A stretch of 64,000 nucleotides of DNA from Streptomyces koelreuteriae. GTDB taxonomy: Bacteria; Actinomycetota; Actinomycetes; Streptomycetales; Streptomycetaceae. Location: positions 3,348,001 through 3,412,000 of the forward strand of contig NZ_CP075896.1 in NCBI RefSeq assembly GCF_018604545.1, written 5' to 3'. Shown piece after piece: positions 34,966-44,247 of this stretch (position 1 is its first letter; each line of letters opens with the position of its first letter). A model generated the notes under the pieces. The model ran no database searches. It saw nothing but the letters and a program-made list of their open reading frames with translations, and was not told where the DNA came from. The translations under genes and the position numbers were made by a program.

Positions 34966-37035
34966 GTGAGAGCAGTCGCAACAAGCAGGGCATACACAGC
35001 ACATATGCCGGTGTGGAACAGTGACCGGCCACGTCTCCTCCGGGTGCTGCTCGCGCTCTGCGCCGTAGCGGCCGTCTTCGCAACCGCCACCCCGGCCCGG
35101 GCGGCAGAGGCCGACGCCCCGGCACCCGTCACCCAAGCCGCCCACCTCGCCGACCGCCTCCGCGAGAACCCCGTACACGTCACCGACCAACTCCCGCGCG
35201 AGATCCCCCGCTCCACCGCCCCCGGCTTCGCGAGGCTCGCGAAGAAGACCGGCGTCCCGACGTACGTCCTGGTCCTGCCGTCACAGAGCAGTACGCAGGC
35301 ACGGCAGTTGCTCGGCGCGGTGCACGACCGGCTCGGGCGGGACGGGTTGTTCGTCCTGATCGACGAGAGCGGGATCACGGAGGCCACGGCCTACGGCGTG
35401 CGCGCACCGGCCGACGCCGCCTTGACCGTCACGAGGTATGAACTGCCCTATGACGCCGGTCCGTTGCTCAGCTTCGAGAGGTTCGTCGACGTCATCGCCC
35501 AGGGCGGGAAGAAGGCCACCGCCCGGGCCGAGGCGGCGCGTGAGACGTACCGGGACGAAGAGCCCGCCGACCTGTACATCGGCCCGTCCGACCGCCAGAA
35601 CCAGTCGTTCGTCACGGGCATCCTGCTCACCGGCGTGCCCCTGACGATCCTCCTGGTGGCCGGCTTCGCGCGTCGCCGCCGCCGTCGCTCCGGGGCCGGA
35701 CGGCGTGTCCCCCGCTGGGTCGTCCCCGGCGCGGCCGTGCTCACCGCCGCCGCCCTCGCCCTCGCCGCCCCCGTCGTCTTCGACCAGACCAGGTCGAGCG
35801 CGGCGGAGCCGCCCACCCCCGCCGACCTGTCCGCCCGGGTCGACCGGGTCGCGGCGGGCCTGAAGAAGGACCCCGTCTACGCCGACCCGGAGAGCCCGAG
35901 GGTCCTCGACTCCCGCCGACTGGACCGGCTGCACGACCGGATCCGGGACTTCCGGCGTTCCGACGGCCGCGGCCCGGTGTACGTCCTGCTCGTGCCGCAG
36001 ACGCCGGAGAGTGAGTCGGCCGGCGACTCGTGGCTGTTCGCCGCCGCCGTGCACGCCAAGGCGCGCCAGGACGGGCTGTACGTGGTGGCCGCCCCGGACG
36101 ACGGCACGATCGACGTATACAACTACGGCCTGCGTATCGACGCCGACCGCCTGTCCTTCGATCTGCCGGACGCGGTCACGTTCGGCGACAGCAGGGCGGA
36201 CGAGGCCGACGACCATCTCCTCGGCGAGCGCCTCGACAAGCTCATGACCTTCCTCGACAAGGCCCCGCGCACGGACCGCCCGGACTTCGAGTCCGCGCCG
36301 GCCGCCGCCCCGAAGGCCGACGAGCACACCCTTCCGCCCCTGTTCGCCACCGACTTCCTGCCCGGCCTGTTCGTGGGCGCCTTCGCGGCCCTCGTGCTGT
36401 CCGCCGCCCTGGCGGGCGTGATGTGGACCGGCGGCCGTCTGCTGCGGCGCCGCGATCCCGCTCCCGAGCCCACCGACCGTCTGCCCTTCACGGCGCCGAC
36501 CGAGCCCTCTGCCTCCTACCTCCGGCGCACCGCGTACACCGAACTCATCACCCTCATCGGTGAGTTCACCGATCCGGACGACCGCACCCTCGCCTGGGAC
36601 CACCTCGACGCGGCGATGCTCCTGGTCGACGGCGACCCCGACCGCGCGCGGGCGTCGGGCACGGATCCCGCGACCCTGGTCGCCGTCATCGTGCTCGCGC
36701 GGGCGGGCCGGGCGGTGCTGACAGGCGACTCGGACGGCCTGTGCTGCGGGGTCAACCCCCTGCACGGCCCCGCCGTCAGCCGTCACCACGTCCGGGTCGC
36801 CACGGAGGGCGTCGCCAGACGGCTGCTCCCCGTCTGCGAGCCCTGCCGCGACACGGCCATCGCCGAACCGAGCGGTATCCCGGGCAGGCTGCTGAGGCTG
36901 CCCGACCCCTCCCTCGGCAACAGCCGTGTCCCCTATTACGACTGTGACGACGCGAACGACGGCCCGCTGGCCGCCGTACCCCACGGAATCGCCCGGCTGA
37001 TCGACAAGGTGAGGGAGACCGCAGGTGTCCACTGA
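34966..37035 (+). CDS. Large membrane protein with duplicated extracellular module and Cys/His C-terminus
   Basis: A 689-residue membrane protein. A signal peptide ends near ATPARA (residue 46). Two related extracellular modules follow: one from about 55 to 180 (RENPVHVTDQLP, VPTYVLVLP) and one from about 285 to 420 (KKDPVYADPESP, GPVYVLLVPQ). Each is followed by membrane segments near 215-235, 250-270 and 465-490. The C-terminus has LCCGVNPLHG and LPVCEPCRD, a Cys-rich arrangement like a metal site. The modules resemble a TPM-type fold in pattern only. GTG at 34966 with GGGGGG upstream is used; ATG at 35005 is an alternative. The next gene has the same design in shorter form. Confidence 0.78.
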   Translation: MRAVATSRAYTAHMPVWNSDRPRLLRVLLALCAVAAVFATATPARAAEADAPAPVTQAAHLADRLRENPVHVTDQLPREIPRSTAPGFARLAKKTGVPTYVLVLPSQSSTQARQLLGAVHDRLGRDGLFVLIDESGITEATAYGVRAPADAALTVTRYELPYDAGPLLSFERFVDVIAQGGKKATARAEAARETYRDEEPADLYIGPSDRQNQSFVTGILLTGVPLTILLVAGFARRRRRRSGAGRRVPRWVVPGAAVLTAAALALAAPVVFDQTRSSAAEPPTPADLSARVDRVAAGLKKDPVYADPESPRVLDSRRLDRLHDRIRDFRRSDGRGPVYVLLVPQTPESESAGDSWLFAAAVHAKARQDGLYVVAAPDDGTIDVYNYGLRIDADRLSFDLPDAVTFGDSRADEADDHLLGERLDKLMTFLDKAPRTDRPDFESAPAAAPKADEHTLPPLFATDFLPGLFVGAFAALVLSAALAGVMWTGGRLLRRRDPAPEPTDRLPFTAPTEPSASYLRRTAYTELITLIGEFTDPDDRTLAWDHLDAAMLLVDGDPDRARASGTDPATLVAVIVLARAGRAVLTGDSDGLCCGVNPLHGPAVSRHHVRVATEGVARRLLPVCEPCRDTAIAEPSGIPGRLLRLPDPSLGNSRVPYYDCDDANDGPLAAVPHGIARLIDKVRETAGVH

Positions 37036-38305
37036 CGTCAAGCGCGTGACCACCGTCCTCACGGCGCTGCTGCTGGCGGCGCTGACCACCACCGCGAGTC
37101 CCGCCTGGTCCGCGGACAGCGCCGGGCCGAGCGCCGGGCAGCGCATCGCCAGCGCGTTGCGCACCTCTCCCGTCTACGTCGACGAGGCCTACGCCGATGC
37201 CGTACCGCCGTCCCGGCAGCAGCAGTTGGAGCGGCAGATCCGGCGCACGGGCCTGCCGATCAAGGTCGTGCTCAGGCCCCTCACCAAGGGCGACGCCTTC
37301 GACGGCAACTCCGACATCCTGGCGGGGACGGTGCGCGACCGGCTCCCGGATCAGCGCGAGCTCCTCCTCATCACGACGGACGGCGACTTCGCGGACTCCC
37401 TGAACGGCTACGAGTGGCCCGCCGACACCCACCAGACCCGGGACGCCGTGAGCGCCGCCGGATTCCTGGACGAGACGCGGGACGCGGGACTCGCCGACCT
37501 GACCGACAAGGCCGTGGAACTGGTGGCGGAGGGCAAGGGCACGGAGCGGTACGAGGAGGCGATCAAGGACCTGGACGACGCGGCGGCGCCCTCCGCGACG
37601 CCCGACGGCCAGGGCGACCCGGACGACTCGGCGGCGACCTCGGCCGCGTCGTACTCGGGCGGCTCCGCCTGGTGGCTGCTCTTCGGCGTACCCGTCCTGG
37701 CCCTGGCGGCGGCCCTCGCGGCCCGGGGCGGGATCCGTCCCCGCCGGGCGGCCCCGGCCGTGCCGCAGCTGGTGTTCGCGACGGCCCGCGCGGCCGACGA
37801 GGCGGAGCTGCGGCGCCGGGCGGAGGCGGAGGTCCTGGCGCTCGGCGAGGCCACCCAGTCCGCCGACCTCACCACCACGCCGGGCCTCCAGCACGCCCTC
37901 GACGCCTACGCCGCCGCCGGCAGGGTCCTCGACGAGGCCCGGGGCCTGCCGGACCTGGCGGGTGTTCTGGCCCTCGTCCAAGAGGGCGAGGACGCCCTGA
38001 CCGGCACCGCCGACACGGCCCTCCCCCGCTGCTTCTTCCACCCCCTGCACGGCCGCGCCGCCCTGCGCACCGGCTGGCGTCCGCTCGGCCGCCGGGACCG
38101 GCTGGACGTGGCGGTGTGCCAGGAGTGCGCGGACGCCCTGCGGAACCGCCGCGCCCCGGAGGTGCTCACCGACACGGACGAGGACGGCCGTACGGTCCCC
38201 TACTTCGAGCTGCCGGCCGAGCGGAGCGTATGGGCCGCGACGGGGTACGGCTCGCTGAAGGCGCCGCTGGCCGGGATCAACTCCAGGAGGATCAGGGCCC
38301 GTTGA
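37025..38305 (+). CDS. Membrane protein with single related module and CxxHPLHG motif
   Basis: A 426-residue paralog of the preceding gene. A signal peptide (to about residue 30) leads to one extracellular module with RTSPVYVDEAYADAVPP and a mixed alpha/beta body. A membrane helix lies near 220-240. The cytoplasmic C-terminus has CFFHPLHGRA and AVCQECADALRNRRAP followed by PYFELP, matching C-x-x-x-PLHG ... CxxC ... PYY in the preceding protein. It overlaps that gene by 11 bases, so the two are probably made together. No family is recognised with confidence. Confidence 0.8.
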   Translation: MSTDVKRVTTVLTALLLAALTTTASPAWSADSAGPSAGQRIASALRTSPVYVDEAYADAVPPSRQQQLERQIRRTGLPIKVVLRPLTKGDAFDGNSDILAGTVRDRLPDQRELLLITTDGDFADSLNGYEWPADTHQTRDAVSAAGFLDETRDAGLADLTDKAVELVAEGKGTERYEEAIKDLDDAAAPSATPDGQGDPDDSAATSAASYSGGSAWWLLFGVPVLALAAALAARGGIRPRRAAPAVPQLVFATARAADEAELRRRAEAEVLALGEATQSADLTTTPGLQHALDAYAAAGRVLDEARGLPDLAGVLALVQEGEDALTGTADTALPRCFFHPLHGRAALRTGWRPLGRRDRLDVAVCQECADALRNRRAPEVLTDTDEDGRTVPYFELPAERSVWAATGYGSLKAPLAGINSRRIRAR

Positions 38306-38336
38306 CACCGGGCCCGGGGGAGGTCACGGTGCAGCC

Positions 38337-39533
38337 ATGACTTCGGGCACGCGAGACACCGTTCTGCCTGTACCTCCCACCGACACCGGCCTGGTCGAGC
38401 GCGTCCGCGAACTCGCCCCTCTCGTCCGCGGGCACGCCCTGCGGACCGAGCGGGAGCGGCGGGTGACGCGGGAGGTCGTGGAGGCGCTGACCGGGACCGG
38501 GATCCAGCGGATGAACGTGCCCCGGCGGTACGGCGGTTATCAGAGCGGTCTGCGCACCCAGGTCGACGCGCTGGCGGAGCTGTCGGCGGCGTGCGGTTCG
38601 GCCGGTTTCATGACGCTGATCCAGGCCGGATGCGCGTACGTCGCCGCGCTCTTCCCCGACGAGGCGCAGGACGAGATCTTCACCAGCCCCGACGTGCGCG
38701 TCGGCGGCAGCCTGATCCCGAGCGCGACAGCCGTCCCGACGGGCGACGGCGGCTATGTGGTCAACGGGACCTCGCCCTTCGCCACCGGCTGCCGGGACGC
38801 CGACTGGCATCTGCTGACCGCCCGGATCGAGGGGCGGCCCGAGACGGTGTGGACGGCCATGCCCGTGGCCGACCTGGAGATCCTCGACGACTGGCGGGTG
38901 TCGGGGCTGGCGGGCAGCGGCAGCAACAGTGTCGTGGCGCGCGATGTCGTCGTACCGGCACATCGCGTACTGCCGGTCGCCCCGCTGCTCGGCGGTGAGT
39001 TCGCGTCGAAGGCCAACGCGGAGGACCCGTTCTACCGGGTGCCGGTGCTGCTGATGTTCTGCGTCTGGGCGACGCCGAACGCCCTCGGCCTCGCCCGCTC
39101 GACCCTCGCCGAGTTCCGCGAGCGGATCCACCGGCGGGGCATCACGTACACCTTCTACGAGCGGCAGAACGAGGCTCCCGTCACGCATCTGCAGACGGCC
39201 GAGGCGGCGTTGAAGATCTCCTGCGCCGAGCATCTGACCGACGAGATCGTCACGCTGCTCGGGGAGCGGGCGGCGAGCGGGGAGCCGTACACGACCGAGG
39301 AGCGGGCCGGGGTCCGGGCGCGCAGCGGCTATGTGGCGCGGCTCTGCCTGGAGGCCGCCGACCTGCTCGGCTCGGCCTCGGGCGCCTCCTCCCTCCACGA
39401 GGAGGTGCCGATCCAGCGGTCCGTACGCGATCTGCGGGCGCTGAACCTGCACGCCTTCGTCCATCCGGCGACCAACCTGGAGCTGTACGGCAGGGTGCTG
39501 GCGGGGCTGGAGCCGGGCACGCCGTTCCTCTAG
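38337..39533 (+). CDS. Acyl-CoA dehydrogenase-fold flavin-dependent monooxygenase
   Basis: A 398-residue protein of the acyl-CoA dehydrogenase fold, closest in pattern to group D flavin monooxygenases (HpaB/HsaA/DszC-like). Features are RRYGGYQSG early, SFGSAGF-type turn ACGSAGFMTLIQ, SPFATGCRDADW and GSGSNSVVARDVVVPAHRV in the middle, and AFVHPATNLELYGRVLAG at the end. It probably oxidises a small aromatic or sulfur substrate with a separate flavin reductase; neither is shown. ATG at 38337 is used. It ends 10 bases before the convergent LCP gene. Confidence 0.85.
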   Translation: MTSGTRDTVLPVPPTDTGLVERVRELAPLVRGHALRTERERRVTREVVEALTGTGIQRMNVPRRYGGYQSGLRTQVDALAELSAACGSAGFMTLIQAGCAYVAALFPDEAQDEIFTSPDVRVGGSLIPSATAVPTGDGGYVVNGTSPFATGCRDADWHLLTARIEGRPETVWTAMPVADLEILDDWRVSGLAGSGSNSVVARDVVVPAHRVLPVAPLLGGEFASKANAEDPFYRVPVLLMFCVWATPNALGLARSTLAEFRERIHRRGITYTFYERQNEAPVTHLQTAEAALKISCAEHLTDEIVTLLGERAASGEPYTTEERAGVRARSGYVARLCLEAADLLGSASGASSLHEEVPIQRSVRDLRALNLHAFVHPATNLELYGRVLAGLEPGTPFL

Positions 39534-39543
39534 CCGCCCTGTC

Positions 39544-40770
39544 TCATGGGCCGGGCGGGCGGTCCTCCCGTATCGCCGCGAACAGGGCGCGGGCCCGCCG
39601 GTCGTCCCACTTCACCGCGCTGCCCTTGGAGGTCCGCAGGTCCGGGTCGGCCACGGGCACGTTGAGCTGGTTCCCGCCGCCGGCCGTGGCCTTCTTCATG
39701 GCCTCGAACAGCTTCATGAGGTCGGGCAGTTCGGTGCCCTCGTCCACGATGAGTGTCTCGAGGCCGGCGTCCAGGGTCGGGAAGGACTTGGACGGGTCGG
39801 CGAGGGTGGACGGGGTGGCCGCCTTGTCGGCCAGGGCGGCGAGGAACTTCTGCTGGTTGCGGGTACGGCCCAGATCCCCCTGGGCCTCCTGCTTGCGCTG
39901 CCGTACGAAGGCCAGCGCCTCGGAGCCGTCGAGGGTCTGGCACCCGGCCTGCAGATCGGCGCCGGAGTCCTTGTCCCGTACGGCCTTGTCCAGGCACATG
40001 TCGACGCCGCCGACCGCGTCCACCACCCCCACGAAACCGGCGAAGCCGATCTCCGCGTAGTGGTCGATGTGCACGCCGGTGTTGCGTTCCACGGTCTGCA
40101 CGAGCAGGTCGGGGCCGCCCAGCGAGAACGCCGCGTTCAGTTTGTCGGGCGTGGCCCGGTAGCTCCGGCCGGTGTCGGGATCGACGTAGGGCGGGAGGGT
40201 CACCCAGGAGTCGCGCGGCAGGCTGAGCATCGTGGTGCCGTTCGCCCCGGTGTGCAGCAGGATCACCGAGTCGGTACGGCGGCCGTCGGTCGAGCCGGTG
40301 TTGAGGTCTTTCTTGTCCTTCTCCGACAGTCCGTCGCGGCTGTCGGAGCCGACGACCAGGTAGTTGGTTCCCTCGCCGGGCGGCACCCGGCTGCTGAGCG
40401 TGCCGAGGTCGACGTCCTGGTTGAGCCGGGTGTCGGCCCAGACGTAGGTGCCGGCGCCGGCGAGGGCCAGGACGGTGGACAGGACGGCGGCGGTACGCAC
40501 GAAGCGGCGGCTCTTTCCGGCCCGGCGCCGGGGGTTTCTGCTGCCGGTGCTTCTGGTGCCGGGGTTTCTGCTGCGGGCGTTCTTGTCGCCGCCTCTTCGT
40601 CCCGGCTCCTCGACGTTGCCGTCGTAGCGGCCGGGCGCGGCCGACGAGGACATGCCGGGCAAGGGGGCGGTACGGATCGAGGGCGGGGGCACCAACGGGG
40701 ACGCGGACGGGACCCTCCTCGGGTCCCGTCCCGCCCGCTGGTCCGCCGCGGGGTCGGTCCAGTCGCTCAT
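39544..40770 (-). CDS. LytR-CpsA-Psr (LCP) family protein
   Basis: A 408-residue LCP protein that attaches undecaprenyl-linked glycopolymers to peptidoglycan. A Pro/Arg-rich cytoplasmic N-terminus is followed by one membrane helix (about 95-115) and the LCP domain with NYLVVGSDSRDG, RRTDSVILLHTGANG, MLSLPRDSWV, DKLNAAFSLGG, GVVDAVGGVDMCL and EALAFVRQRK. The conserved Arg and Asp residues of the pyrophosphate site are present. It follows the second deacetylase/GT2 gene on the same strand after 52 bases, so it may anchor the polymer that enzyme makes. Confidence 0.93.
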   Translation of the reverse strand: MSDWTDPAADQRAGRDPRRVPSASPLVPPPSIRTAPLPGMSSSAAPGRYDGNVEEPGRRGGDKNARSRNPGTRSTGSRNPRRRAGKSRRFVRTAAVLSTVLALAGAGTYVWADTRLNQDVDLGTLSSRVPPGEGTNYLVVGSDSRDGLSEKDKKDLNTGSTDGRRTDSVILLHTGANGTTMLSLPRDSWVTLPPYVDPDTGRSYRATPDKLNAAFSLGGPDLLVQTVERNTGVHIDHYAEIGFAGFVGVVDAVGGVDMCLDKAVRDKDSGADLQAGCQTLDGSEALAFVRQRKQEAQGDLGRTRNQQKFLAALADKAATPSTLADPSKSFPTLDAGLETLIVDEGTELPDLMKLFEAMKKATAGGGNQLNVPVADPDLRTSKGSAVKWDDRRARALFAAIREDRPPGP

Positions 40771-40822
40771 CGGCCCATTCCGCTGTCTCACCTCGGCGAT
40801 GCTGTGGGGGGATGCTGTCGGT

Positions 40823-42940
40823 TCAACGCATAGGCACGCTCTTATACGGAACCGGCCCACCGATCTGTTCAGCGGCCGTGCCGGAGCGCTGCATCCGCTG
40901 CCACCGCAGCCGGCTCCCGACGAGCAGCGCGACCAGCGACTGGATGACGACGAGATACATCAACTGCCGGTAGACGATGATCTGGAACGGCATCGACCAC
41001 AGCGCCCGCACCGGCTCCCCGTCGAGTCTGAGCGCGTAGCCGGAGCAGACGATCTGCACGCCGAAGAAGGCGAACCACACCGCGGCCGACTCCACCGGGT
41101 CGCGGAACAGCACGCCGTACAGGGCGTAGACGTCGATGACGGGCGCGAGCAGCGGCAGCGCGACCTGGAAGAGCGCGAGGTAGGTCAGCCCGCGCCGCCC
41201 GAACCGCCCGGCGGTCCCCCGGCCGAGGAGCGCGCCGCGGTGCTTCCACATGGCCTGGAGCGTGCCGTAGCACCACCGGTACCGCTGCCGCCACAACTGC
41301 CTGACGCTGGTGGGCACTTCGGTCCAGGCGACGGCGGACTCCTCGTACAGCACCCGCCAGCCGGCCCGCCACAGGGCCATCGTCAGGTCGGTGTCCTCGG
41401 CGAGGGTGTCCTCGCTGACCCCGCCGACGCCGATCACCGCGTCCCGGCGGAACGCCCCGATGGCGCCCGGCACGGTCGGCATGCACTCCAGCACCTCGAA
41501 CATGCGCCGGTCGAGGTTGAAGCCGAAGACGTACTCGAGGTGCTGCCATCTGCCCAGCAGGGTGCGCCGGTTGCCGACCTTGGTGTTGCCGCTGACGGCG
41601 CCCACGGCCGGGTGCGCGAGCGGCTGGACGATCCGCTCGATGGCGTCGGGCTCGAAGACGGTGTCGGCGTCGACCATCACGACGATGTCGTGCCGGGCGT
41701 ACGCGAGCCCGGTGTTGAGGGCGGCGGCCTTCCCGGAGTTGGGCTGCCGCACCACCTCCACCCGCGCGTCCCCCATGTTCTCGGCGATATCGGCGGTCCG
41801 GTCGCTCGACCCGTCGTCGATGACGACGACCTGCAGCTCCCGATGACGGGAGTCGAGCAGCGACCGCAGGGTCGACCCGATCCCGGCCTCCTCGTTGTAC
41901 GCCGGCACGAGCACGGTCACCGGCCCCGAAGCGTCCCCCATCCAGGGCGCCCCGGTCCGGAACCGCTCCAGCCGGCGCACATGCGCCCGCGCGAACAGGG
42001 CCAGCAGCAACAGCCTCAGCACACCGAGCCCGCCGGCGATGCCGAGGATCCAGATCATGGCCGTGGAGAAGACCTGCCCGATCCGCGTGACCCAGACGAG
42101 CCCCTCCCCCGACCACCGCTCGACGAGGGAAGCCGACTTGTACGGCACCAGCCCGAGCCCGTCGGACACGGTGGTGAACCGTTCGACGCCCCGGTCCTTC
42201 AGCAGCCTGCGCGCCTCGGCATACGCGCTCTCCGTCTGGCTCAACTGCCGGACGATCCCCTGCGCCGGCTTCCGCGCGCCCTTGTCGGCGGCGACGAGCA
42301 CGTACCCGTACCCGGTGGCCCGCCGCGCCGCGTCCCACTCGCGGCCGCAGAGTGTGTCGGGGGTGGTCGTCCGAGGCATCCGCAGCAGATTGGTCCGCTG
42401 CCCGGTGGTCCCGGCCAGCGCGCTCTGCGTCAGCTCCAACTCGGCCTCGAAACGGGGCCCGGACGACTCCCCCAACACGGCCCCGGTGTACGTGTTGGAC
42501 CCGATCTCATGCCCCTCGGCCCGGATCCGCCGCACCAGCTCGGGATGCCGGGCGGCCTGAGCCCCGTGCACGAAGAAGGTGGCCCGCGCGTTGTTCCTGC
42601 GGAGAAGATCCAGCAGCCTCGGGGTCCATACGGGGTCCGGCCCACCGTCGAAGGTCAGCGCGACGGTCCGCTCTGGCATCCCCCCGGTCCGTATCCCGTC
42701 CCGGTTGATCCCGATCACGGGCCCGCCCTTCGCCACGGCATCGGGCACGGGCGAGGCACAGGGCGACCGCGTCTTCGCCGCGTCGACCTCGTGCTGGGTC
42801 CACCCCTCGAAGATCAGAAAGGCGAAGACGACGGGGAGCGTGAGGGCGAGGAGCAGCCAGTGGGCTCGGGGGTCGCGGGACTGTTTGTGCCGGCCTTTGC
42901 TGCGGCGCGGCGGGGTGTGGGGGGACGTGGTGGAGGTCAG
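40823..42940 (-). CDS. Deacetylase-like / family 2 glycosyltransferase fusion with inactive deacetylase domain, apparent CTG start
   Basis: A fusion of about 705 residues, paralogous to the gene at 3949. An N-terminal membrane helix (about 29-44, [12 protein letters not shown]) precedes a NodB-like domain. The metal site is lost: TFDGGP (96-101) replaces TFDDGP, NTYTG (149-153) replaces HTFTH, RMPR (187-190) replaces RAPY, and the FHD segment is absent. The GT2 domain is intact with VPAYNE (345-350), DDGS (375-378), DAD (424-426), EDTD (515-518) and QRYRW (552-556). The first ATG/GTG/TTG start is GTG at 42748, which would remove the anchor. CTG at 42940, with GGTGA six bases upstream and an in-frame stop just before, is the likely start. 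It is probably a polymer synthase with a structural pseudo-deacetylase. Confidence 0.8.
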   Translation of the reverse strand: MTSTTSPHTPPRRSKGRHKQSRDPRAHWLLLALTLPVVFAFLIFEGWTQHEVDAAKTRSPCASPVPDAVAKGGPVIGINRDGIRTGGMPERTVALTFDGGPDPVWTPRLLDLLRRNNARATFFVHGAQAARHPELVRRIRAEGHEIGSNTYTGAVLGESSGPRFEAELELTQSALAGTTGQRTNLLRMPRTTTPDTLCGREWDAARRATGYGYVLVAADKGARKPAQGIVRQLSQTESAYAEARRLLKDRGVERFTTVSDGLGLVPYKSASLVERWSGEGLVWVTRIGQVFSTAMIWILGIAGGLGVLRLLLLALFARAHVRRLERFRTGAPWMGDASGPVTVLVPAYNEEAGIGSTLRSLLDSRHRELQVVVIDDGSSDRTADIAENMGDARVEVVRQPNSGKAAALNTGLAYARHDIVVMVDADTVFEPDAIERIVQPLAHPAVGAVSGNTKVGNRRTLLGRWQHLEYVFGFNLDRRMFEVLECMPTVPGAIGAFRRDAVIGVGGVSEDTLAEDTDLTMALWRAGWRVLYEESAVAWTEVPTSVRQLWRQRYRWCYGTLQAMWKHRGALLGRGTAGRFGRRGLTYLALFQVALPLLAPVIDVYALYGVLFRDPVESAAVWFAFFGVQIVCSGYALRLDGEPVRALWSMPFQIIVYRQLMYLVVIQSLVALLVGSRLRWQRMQRSGTAAEQIGGPVPYKSVPMR

Positions 42941-43097
42941 GGGGTGTCACCGCCCCCGGGCCCTCCTTCACGGCCACGTCGGAAGACGCCGCCTCTTCTC
43001 GGCTTCGGGTGCTGGGCGTGGTGGGGGGTGCGCATGGGGCGGGAGTGTAGTTACGGGGTGCCGGTTGGATGGCCGTAACAGCAAATCCGGGCGGAAC

Positions 43098-43373
43098 CTA
43101 GGCCTGCGACTCGTGCTCTACGGTCGGCGGTGACACGTAGGTCCCCCGCTGCGGAACGGTGAAGACCAGCCCTTCCTCCACGAGCACTGCGATCGCCCGG
43201 CGCACCGTCGTACGGGCCAGACCGTACTGCTGAACCAGTTGCGACTCGCTGGCGATCGGCCGATTGGGCTGCCAGTCCCCCCGCTTGATCCGCGCTCGCA
43301 GGATCTCGGCGAGCTGACGGTGCGGGGTCACGGGGCCCTCATGATCAATTTCTGCATCAGGCTGGAAGTTCAT
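43098..43373 (-). CDS. Small GntR-type winged-helix regulator
   Basis: A 91-residue DNA-binding protein that is little more than a GntR winged helix: PHRQLAEILRARIKRGDW, PIASESQLVQQYGLARTTVRRAIAVLVEEGLVFTVPQRGTYV. There is no effector-binding domain. ATG at 43373 is used. It is divergent from the two small genes that follow and may repress them or itself. Such stand-alone GntR proteins are common in streptomycetes, often near integrated elements. Confidence 0.88.
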   Translation of the reverse strand: MNFQPDAEIDHEGPVTPHRQLAEILRARIKRGDWQPNRPIASESQLVQQYGLARTTVRRAIAVLVEEGLVFTVPQRGTYVSPPTVEHESQA

Positions 43374-43411
43374 GATCAGGGAGCTACTCGTACAGGCACG
43401 CCCTCGCGTGG

Positions 43412-43681
43412 ATGCTGAGCCTGTGCACCCCACGCCCCCGAGGTCGACACCGCCTCGGCGCGGTGCCACCTCTGCGCGTCACCGGCACCCCACCGCCGCC
43501 TCCCCGCTTCACCGAACGACTCGCCGGCAACGCATGCCACGTCGTACGCCCCTACGTCCTGGACCCCACGGAATACCGCCGCCAACGCGAACGCCGCCGA
43601 GCCGCCCGCCTGGCCACCTACGGCATCGACCTAGGACCGAAGCACATCCACGGCGTACGAGTCCCGGCGGCCACCCGATGA
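43412..43681 (+). CDS. Small basic protein
   Basis: An 89-residue protein with an Arg/Pro-rich start and a more conserved-looking C-terminal half, ACHVVRPYVLDPTEYRRQRERRRAARLATYGIDLGP-HIHGV, typical of small streptomycete proteins found beside GntR genes. The start is uncertain: ATG at 43412 is used, GTG at 43463 would give about 72 residues. Its stop overlaps the next start (ATGA). Function unknown. Confidence 0.55.
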   Translation: MLSLCTPRPRGRHRLGAVPPLRVTGTPPPPPRFTERLAGNACHVVRPYVLDPTEYRRQRERRRAARLATYGIDLGPKHIHGVRVPAATR

Positions 43682-44031
43682 CGCGCCCGTCGGTGCGCAT
43701 GTGCACCCGCTGCGAGCGCTCCACGAACGAACCGATCCCGATCCGGATCCCGCTCGGCAAATCCCCCACCCGAACAGGCCCCGGCCTCACCATCTACGCC
43801 TGCCAGGAGTGCGTCACCCACTCCCCGCCCCTGCAGGAGGCGGTCGAACTCCTGGAATCCACCCACCCCCGCTCACGCATGACCCTCCACGTCTGCAAGG
43901 TCAACGCGAAGGGCACCGTGACCGAGGACCACGGCAAGGTCGAGATCCTGGCCGGCGGCCCCCACGAGCCCGTGCCGTACACCTCCACATACCCGCCATG
44001 CGCCTGCCCTCGATGCGGGGCGACGCGATAG
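43678..44031 (+). CDS. Small Cys-rich protein with CxxC motifs
   Basis: A 117-residue protein with three Cys pairs: MCTRCERS at residues 8-15, YACQECVTHS near 41-50 and a C-terminal CACPRCGATR. The arrangement suggests zinc binding. Function is unknown. A decayed copy of the end of this gene, its terminator and the following promoter lies at 51.7-52.1 kb. It is coupled to the preceding small basic protein by ATGA overlap. Confidence 0.78.
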   Translation: MTRPSVRMCTRCERSTNEPIPIRIPLGKSPTRTGPGLTIYACQECVTHSPPLQEAVELLESTHPRSRMTLHVCKVNAKGTVTEDHGKVEILAGGPHEPVPYTSTYPPCACPRCGATR

Positions 44032-44050
44032 CAAAACACCCAGCCATACC

Positions 44051-44091
44051 GAACGCCCCGGACGCTGCACGACCAAGCGTCCGGGGCGTTC
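44051..44091. terminator. Terminator after the Cys-rich gene
   Basis: A 16-base perfect inverted repeat (GAACGCCCCGGACGCT / AGCGTCCGGGGCGTTC) with a 9-base loop starts 20 bases after the stop of the Cys-rich gene. A degraded version is present in the second copy of the duplication at 51941-51982. Confidence 0.88.
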
Positions 44092-44197
44092 ACCGTTGAG
44101 GCACGATCAGGACACAACCCGCTCCACTACACCCTCATACGCCCTAAATGCCACGGCAATCGGCCAAGTTCGCTCTGGCGAAAGCGAGAACCCCGCC

Positions 44198-44203
44198 GAT
44201 AGC
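44198..44203 (+). promoter_or_regulatory. Cassette promoter box GATAGC (copy C) with upstream inverted repeat
   Basis: GATAGCGTCTGTCCCCTGAAC lies 50 bases before the GTG of lipoprotein C. Just upstream, TTCGC-TCTG-GCGAA (44169-44182) is a short inverted repeat of operator type. The same repeat is kept in the decayed copy near 47.6 kb, as GTTCGC-AGTG-GCGAAC. Confidence 0.5.
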
Positions 44204-44247
44204 GTCTGTCCCCTGAACTCACATCTATCTCACGGGGAGAGTCCACT

